A stretch of 64,000 nt of DNA. Source: Comamonas terrae. Its GTDB lineage: Bacteria; Pseudomonadota; Gammaproteobacteria; Burkholderiales; Burkholderiaceae_C. A program made the translations under genes and the position numbers. Position 1 is the first letter of the stretch, and each line of letters starts with the position of its first letter. Below the pieces are notes generated by a model. That model did no database searches and was not told the origin of the DNA. It saw nothing but the letters and a program-made list of their open reading frames with translations. The stretch lies in NCBI RefSeq assembly GCF_001544075.1, contig NZ_BCNT01000001.1, positions 124,001 to 188,000 on the forward strand. The letters run 5' to 3'. This document shows, one piece after another, positions 60,373 through 64,000 of this stretch.

Positions 60373-61195
60373 TGATTGCATCGGCAAAAATATCGACACC
60401 GGCACGCAGGCCGTTGGGCACGATGGGCCGCTCGCTGTGGTGCGAGCCCGAATCCAGGATCACCTGCACGAAGTCGGAGCGCACGAACTTGTAGCGCGCC
60501 ACGGTCTGCCCGCCCTCCTCGACCTTGATGTACAGGCCTTCGGCCAGATCGGAGGCATCGGTCTGCCGCCAGGCCAGGGGCAGGTCCAGCTTCTGCCGCC
60601 GGACCTGCGCCTCGAAGGCGCACTTCCAGCCCGGGCTGCGCGCCAGCGAAGGCGCGAGCATGGCCAGCAGGTCCCGCTCGCGGTAGGGCGCCGTGCCGCT
60701 GTAGAGCACGGGCACCGAGACCACGGGTACGCCGGCCAGCAAGGCATGGCGGCGCGGCGTATCGAGGAAGTGCTGCGCCGAGCGGTCCCAGATGTCGAAC
60801 TCGCAGAACCAGTGCGGCAGCGCGTCGTAATACAGCGAATGCTTGGCATACAGCCATTCGCCGTACATCACGTAGCGGTCATCCAGCAGCCGCATCAGCG
60901 CATCCTCGTGCGCACGCGCCCACTGCTTGTAGGCATTGAACTGGCGCTCGCGCCCGCCGCACTGGTCGGCCCGCAGATAGTGTCCGCGCGACTGCAGCAG
61001 CAGGCTACCGTCGGCGCCGAAACTCAACGCGGCATTGGCGCCGTCGAGCTTTTCCTCGACCACGATATGGCGGCCGGCCAGCGCCGCGTAGGGCACGGCA
61101 TCGTCGTGGTCGCCGCTCTGCAGGCGCGAGCCGCGCAGGTGCGGCGTGCGCGGGTATTTGAGAATCTCCAGGTTGAATAGATGTTGTGAAGTCAT
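60359..61195 (-). CDS. ATP-dependent RNA ligase (Rnl2-like)
   Basis: Covalent nucleotidyltransferase that seals 3'-OH and 5'-phosphate RNA ends. 278 residues. Motif I is EKLDGAN with the AMP-accepting Lys49; motif III is in VMYGEWLYAKHSLYY; motif IV is EGLYIKVEE; motif V is ARYKFVRSDF. It is followed by the HD-Pnk gene. The start MTSQHLFNLEILKYP has GGAAAG upstream and is preferred over a longer reading. No RtcR-type regulator or sigma-54 site was seen nearby. Confidence 0.88.
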   Translation of the reverse strand: MTSQHLFNLEILKYPRTPHLRGSRLQSGDHDDAVPYAALAGRHIVVEEKLDGANAALSFGADGSLLLQSRGHYLRADQCGGRERQFNAYKQWARAHEDALMRLLDDRYVMYGEWLYAKHSLYYDALPHWFCEFDIWDRSAQHFLDTPRRHALLAGVPVVSVPVLYSGTAPYRERDLLAMLAPSLARSPGWKCAFEAQVRRQKLDLPLAWRQTDASDLAEGLYIKVEEGGQTVARYKFVRSDFVQVILDSGSHHSERPIVPNGLRAGVDIFADAIKKYW

Positions 61196-61645
61196 GTCGA
61201 ACTTTCCAAGGTCGAAGCAAGGCCTGCGCGGCATGGCGCAGGAATGGAGAGCCGACGACGACGCGCGCCGCAATGAAGCGAAGACTATGCTTGCCGCACC
61301 AGGGATTCAGGTCCGGGCAATCATGGAAGGATGTGGCGGAAACTCAGGCGCCGTATGGAAGCAAAGTCATACGGCAGCAGCCCAGGAGAGTTCTGGGCAG
61401 GTCGAGAGCCACGCACCGCAGCGCACAGGCAGGACTTCTGAAGGGTTTCAGAAATCAGCGTGTGACGAAGTCGTTCAGCAGAAACGAGAGCGGCGGGGCA
61501 TGATGCACCTCAAAAATGAGAGCTGTTGATTCAGATGGAATAAGGGCCGCAAGTGTAGGCAATGCAATGGATGCTTGCCAAGCCTCGCCATCCGCTCTGT
61601 GGCGCAAAGCACACAGCTCCAGGCACGGATGGAGTCCGGCCGCCT
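61196..61645. other. 450-base region between proP and the RNA ligase gene
   Basis: No gene could be supported; the frames present have no family-like sequence. It holds the ligase promoter and the 3' end of proP. GC content is below the surrounding average around 61440-61560. I looked for a sigma-54 element (TGGCAC-N5-TTGC) and found none. Confidence 0.4.
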
Positions 61646-63211
61646 TCAGCCCAGCTTGGGATGCAGATCCACATACTGCTGCTTGCGCGCCTCCAGCGCC
61701 TGGATCTGCACCTGCAGCCGCGCGATCTCGGCATCGATGTCCTCCACGCTCTGCTCGATGTGCTCATAGGTCTGCACCAGCAGCTCCCGTGCCTCCTTCT
61801 TGCTGGAGGCCGATGGCGTGGCGCCGCGCAGCGGCCGGTTCGCCGTTTCCTTCATGAAAATGCCCGTGACGATGCCGATCACGGCCACCAGCATCAGGTA
61901 GTAGGCCGGAATGTAGAGATTGCCCGAGGAGTCGACCAGCGCGGCCGCGATGGTGGGCGTCAGGCCCGCGAGAATGATGGCGATGTTGAAGGCGCTGGCC
62001 AGCGCGCTGTAGCGGATGCGCGTGGGGAACATGGCCGGCAGCGTCGATGCCATGACGCCGGTGAATGCATTGAGGATCACGGCCAGGATGAACAGGCCCA
62101 GGAAGATCAGCCCGATCTCGCCGCTGATGATGAGGCGAAAGCACGGCACGGCAAGCACCAGCAGCGCCACCGAGCCGAACAGCACGAAGGGCCGGCGCCC
62201 GAACCGGTCGCTGGCCATGCCGATGACCGGCTGCACGAACAGCATGCCGATCATCACGGCGATGATGATGAGCACCCCGTGCCCTTCGGCGTAATGCATG
62301 TTGTGGGTCAGGTAGCTGGGCATGTAGGTCAGCAGCATGTAGTAGGTGATGTTGGTGGTCAGCACCAGCCCCACGCAAATCAGCAGCGGCCGCCAGAAAC
62401 GCGTGGCGATTTCCCTGAAGGACACGCGCGGGCGGTTTTCCACGTCTTCCTGGTCCTCTCTTTCCATCATCTCCAGCTGCTGCTGGAAGGCCGGAGTCTC
62501 CTCGGCCGCATGGCGCAGGTACAGGCCCAGGAAGCCCAGCGGCGCCGCCATGAAGAAAGGCAGGCGCCAGCCCCATTCCACGAAGCGGTCCTCGCCCAGA
62601 ATGCTCTGCAGCAGCACCACCACGCCGGCGCCCAGCACAAAGCCGGCGATGGAGCCGAAGTCCAGGAAGCTGCCCAGAAAGCCGCGCTTGCGGTCCGGCG
62701 CATACTCGGCCACGAAGATGGCCGCGCCCGTGTATTCGCCGCCCACCGAAAAGCCCTGCGCCAGCTTGCACAGCAGCAGCAGGATGGGAGCCCAGATGCC
62801 TATGCTGTCGTACGAGGGAATCAGCCCGATGCAGAAGGTGCTGACGGCCATGATGATGATGGTGGTGGACAGCACCTTCTGGCGCCCGAACCGGTCGCCC
62901 AGCACCCCGAAGAACACGCCGCCCAGCGGTCGCACCAGGAACGGCACGGAGAAGGTGCCCAGCGCCGCGATCATCTGCACGCTCGGCGACGCGTCGGGAA
63001 AGAACACCTTGCCCAGCGCATAGGCCACGAAGCCATAGACGCCGAAGTCGAACCATTCCATCGCATTGCCCAGGGCCGCCGCCGAGATCGCCTTCTTGAG
63101 CTTGCTCTGGTCGACGATGGTGATGTCGTGCAGCTCCAGCGTGCCGCTTTGCGTGGGAATCAGCGGCGGCATGCTGGCAGCGGCATCCTTGGGCTCGGGA
63201 GTCGTGCTCAT
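61646..63211 (-). CDS. proP: ProP-like osmolyte/proton symporter (MHS family)
   Basis: Inner-membrane MFS symporter for proline, glycine betaine or related zwitterions, 521 residues, close to E. coli ProP (500). Metabolite:H+ symporter signatures are NAMEWFDFGVYGF, RPLGGVFFGVLGDRFGRQKVL and GGEYTGAAIFVAEYAP. The C-terminus (about 472-521) has an Ala/Glu/Gln-rich heptad pattern (QSVEDIDAEIARLQVQIQAL), the antiparallel coiled coil that tunes osmosensing in ProP. The start MSTTPEPKD has GAGAGGA upstream. Confidence 0.92.
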   Translation of the reverse strand: MSTTPEPKDAAASMPPLIPTQSGTLELHDITIVDQSKLKKAISAAALGNAMEWFDFGVYGFVAYALGKVFFPDASPSVQMIAALGTFSVPFLVRPLGGVFFGVLGDRFGRQKVLSTTIIIMAVSTFCIGLIPSYDSIGIWAPILLLLCKLAQGFSVGGEYTGAAIFVAEYAPDRKRGFLGSFLDFGSIAGFVLGAGVVVLLQSILGEDRFVEWGWRLPFFMAAPLGFLGLYLRHAAEETPAFQQQLEMMEREDQEDVENRPRVSFREIATRFWRPLLICVGLVLTTNITYYMLLTYMPSYLTHNMHYAEGHGVLIIIAVMIGMLFVQPVIGMASDRFGRRPFVLFGSVALLVLAVPCFRLIISGEIGLIFLGLFILAVILNAFTGVMASTLPAMFPTRIRYSALASAFNIAIILAGLTPTIAAALVDSSGNLYIPAYYLMLVAVIGIVTGIFMKETANRPLRGATPSASSKKEARELLVQTYEHIEQSVEDIDAEIARLQVQIQALEARKQQYVDLHPKLG

Positions 63212-63395
63212 CGGATCCTCTCTTGATTCATGCAGATGGCTGATCTTGAGCGGATACGCCTTGCCGTGCCTGTAGGAGCAGGCCTGCGTTTGCCCGCCAT
63301 GGCGGGCCCGGCGAGCGGCCCTACCGCGGCAGCCGCCGCCGCTTCTCCCTACAATCGCCCCCTGCGGTCGGTGTACCGCTTGTGGACTGATCTTC

Positions 63396-63442
63396 GCCGG
63401 GGCAAGCCCTGGCCTATCAACCGCCGTGTATCCGGACGGTGG
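63396..63442 (+). promoter_or_regulatory. Two adjacent hairpins in the leader of the PhnD-like gene
   Basis: GCCGGGGC-AA-GCCCTGGC (63396-63413) and CCGCCGT-N8-ACGGTGG (63421-63442) each pair with a single G-U. They lie 25-70 bases before the start codon of the binding-protein gene. They could be a structured RNA leader or a weak attenuator; no known riboswitch consensus was recognised. Confidence 0.4.
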
Positions 63443-63466
63443 TGGCAAATTGAACGGAGCATATCG

Positions 63467-64000
63467 ATGAGCACTTCTTTCGCCCGCCGCCAGGCGCTGC
63501 GCGGCATGGCCGTTGCCGCCATGGCCGCTTCCTCCCTGGTTTCCCTGGCCCGCGCCGATACCCCGGCCGTGCTGCGCGTGTCAGCGATTCCCGACGAGGC
63601 GCCGACCGAGCTGCAGCGCAAGTTCAAGCCGCTGGGCGAATACCTCTCGCAGGCCACCGGCATGAAGGTGGTGTTCACGCCCGTGTCCGACTACGCGGCC
63701 GTGGTCGAGTCGCTGGCCACGCGCAAGCTGGACCTGGCCTGGCTGGGCGGGTTCACGTTCGTGCAGGCCAAGATCCGCACGCACGGCACGGCCATTCCCA
63801 TCGTGCAGCGCGCCGAGGATGCGGTCTTCACCAGCAAGTTCATCACGGCCGATCCATCCATCACCAAGCTCTCGGACCTCAAGGGCAAGACATTCGCCTT
63901 CGGCGCGCCGTCCTCCACCTCGGGCAGCCTGATGCCGCGCTACTTCCTGCAGCAGGACGGCATCAACCCCGAAAAGGATTTCAAGACCGTCGCCTATTCG
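63467..64000 (+). CDS. PhnD-like periplasmic binding protein (phosphonate or selenate type), cut by window edge
   Basis: The first 178 codons are visible with no stop. An N-terminal Tat-like signal (FARRQALRG then a hydrophobic stretch to about residue 30) is followed by LRVSAIPDEAPTELQRKFKP, DYAAVVESLATRKLDLAWLG and GFTFVQAKIR, which place it in the PhnD/phosphite-binding fold. From memory this sequence is closest to the subfamily annotated as putative selenate ABC transporter binding proteins; phosphonate or phosphite binding is the alternative. GGAG lies 8 bases before the ATG. The partner ATPase and permease genes would lie beyond the window. Confidence 0.85.
   Translation, partial: MSTSFARRQALRGMAVAAMAASSLVSLARADTPAVLRVSAIPDEAPTELQRKFKPLGEYLSQATGMKVVFTPVSDYAAVVESLATRKLDLAWLGGFTFVQAKIRTHGTAIPIVQRAEDAVFTSKFITADPSITKLSDLKGKTFAFGAPSSTSGSLMPRYFLQQDGINPEKDFKTVAYS

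Noticed and set aside
61196-61645. Sigma-54 promoter and RtcR-type control of the RNA repair genes
   Set aside because: No TGGCAC-N5-TTGC element and no regulator gene were found.
1-64000. tRNA, rRNA, CRISPR arrays, insertion sequences or integrase genes
   Set aside because: None was recognised by eye on either strand; spaced direct repeats and transposase motifs are absent.

Overview
The window is a GC-rich (roughly two-thirds G+C) chromosomal segment of a betaproteobacterium. Gene content and order (purD-hemF-rsfS-rlmH-maf-rng, pepA/lptFG, cysB next to a sirohydrochlorin chelatase, DUF4148 and DUF853 proteins) and intergenic copies of an AGCGCTTG/CAAGCGCT palindrome point to Comamonadaceae, Delftia or Comamonas being the closest guess. 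No rRNA, tRNA, CRISPR array, prophage or insertion sequence was seen.

Layout. 0-10.6 kb is mostly housekeeping: the start of an L-asparaginase, lexA with its own SOS box, a D-2-hydroxyacid dehydrogenase, holC-pepA, the LPS-export permeases lptFG, a CbiX/SirB-type chelatase, cysB and a YbdL-type methionine aminotransferase. 10.6-15 kb is an accessory quorum-sensing block: luxR, luxI, an RsaM-like repressor, a second luxR and an H-NS-like gene. 15-21.8 kb is a conserved core run (rng, maf, rlmH, rsfS, hemF, purD, yebC), all on the minus strand; nadD, expected between hemF and rsfS, is missing. 21.8-28 kb holds a HerA-like ATPase, an enoyl-CoA hydratase/isomerase, and a Fes-like esterase lipoprotein and an MFS exporter that diverge around a near-perfect Fur box. 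28-33 kb is a TolC-HlyD-permease-permease efflux operon without an ATPase gene. 33-40 kb holds argA, a B12-dependent ribonucleotide reductase, a class A beta-lactamase with a divergent AmpR-like regulator, and a glutathione S-transferase. 40-45 kb holds dsbB and the sulfate uptake operon sbp-cysT-cysW-cysA, which fits with cysB and the chelatase earlier in the window. 46-47.5 kb is a lower-GC VOC/GST pair.

The most striking locus is 47.6-53.9 kb. A clear TPP (thiamine pyrophosphate) riboswitch precedes a minus-strand operon coding for a LuxE-like acyl-protein synthetase, a LuxC-like acyl reductase and a ThiZ-ThiX-ThiY-type ABC importer. An SDR oxidoreductase follows after a hairpin. No luciferase (luxAB) or thioesterase (luxD) gene is present. 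The arrangement suggests import of a thiamine-related carboxylate and its reduction to aldehyde, and perhaps alcohol, as a salvage route. That function is inferred, not shown.

54-64 kb holds an HSL-type esterase, a nucleoside deaminase, a CynX/NimT-type MFS protein, a DUF4148 secreted peptide, a GntP permease, an HD-Pnk end-healing enzyme next to an RNA ligase (an RNA-repair pair), a ProP-type osmolyte symporter, and the start of a PhnD-like (possibly selenate/phosphonate) binding protein with a structured leader.
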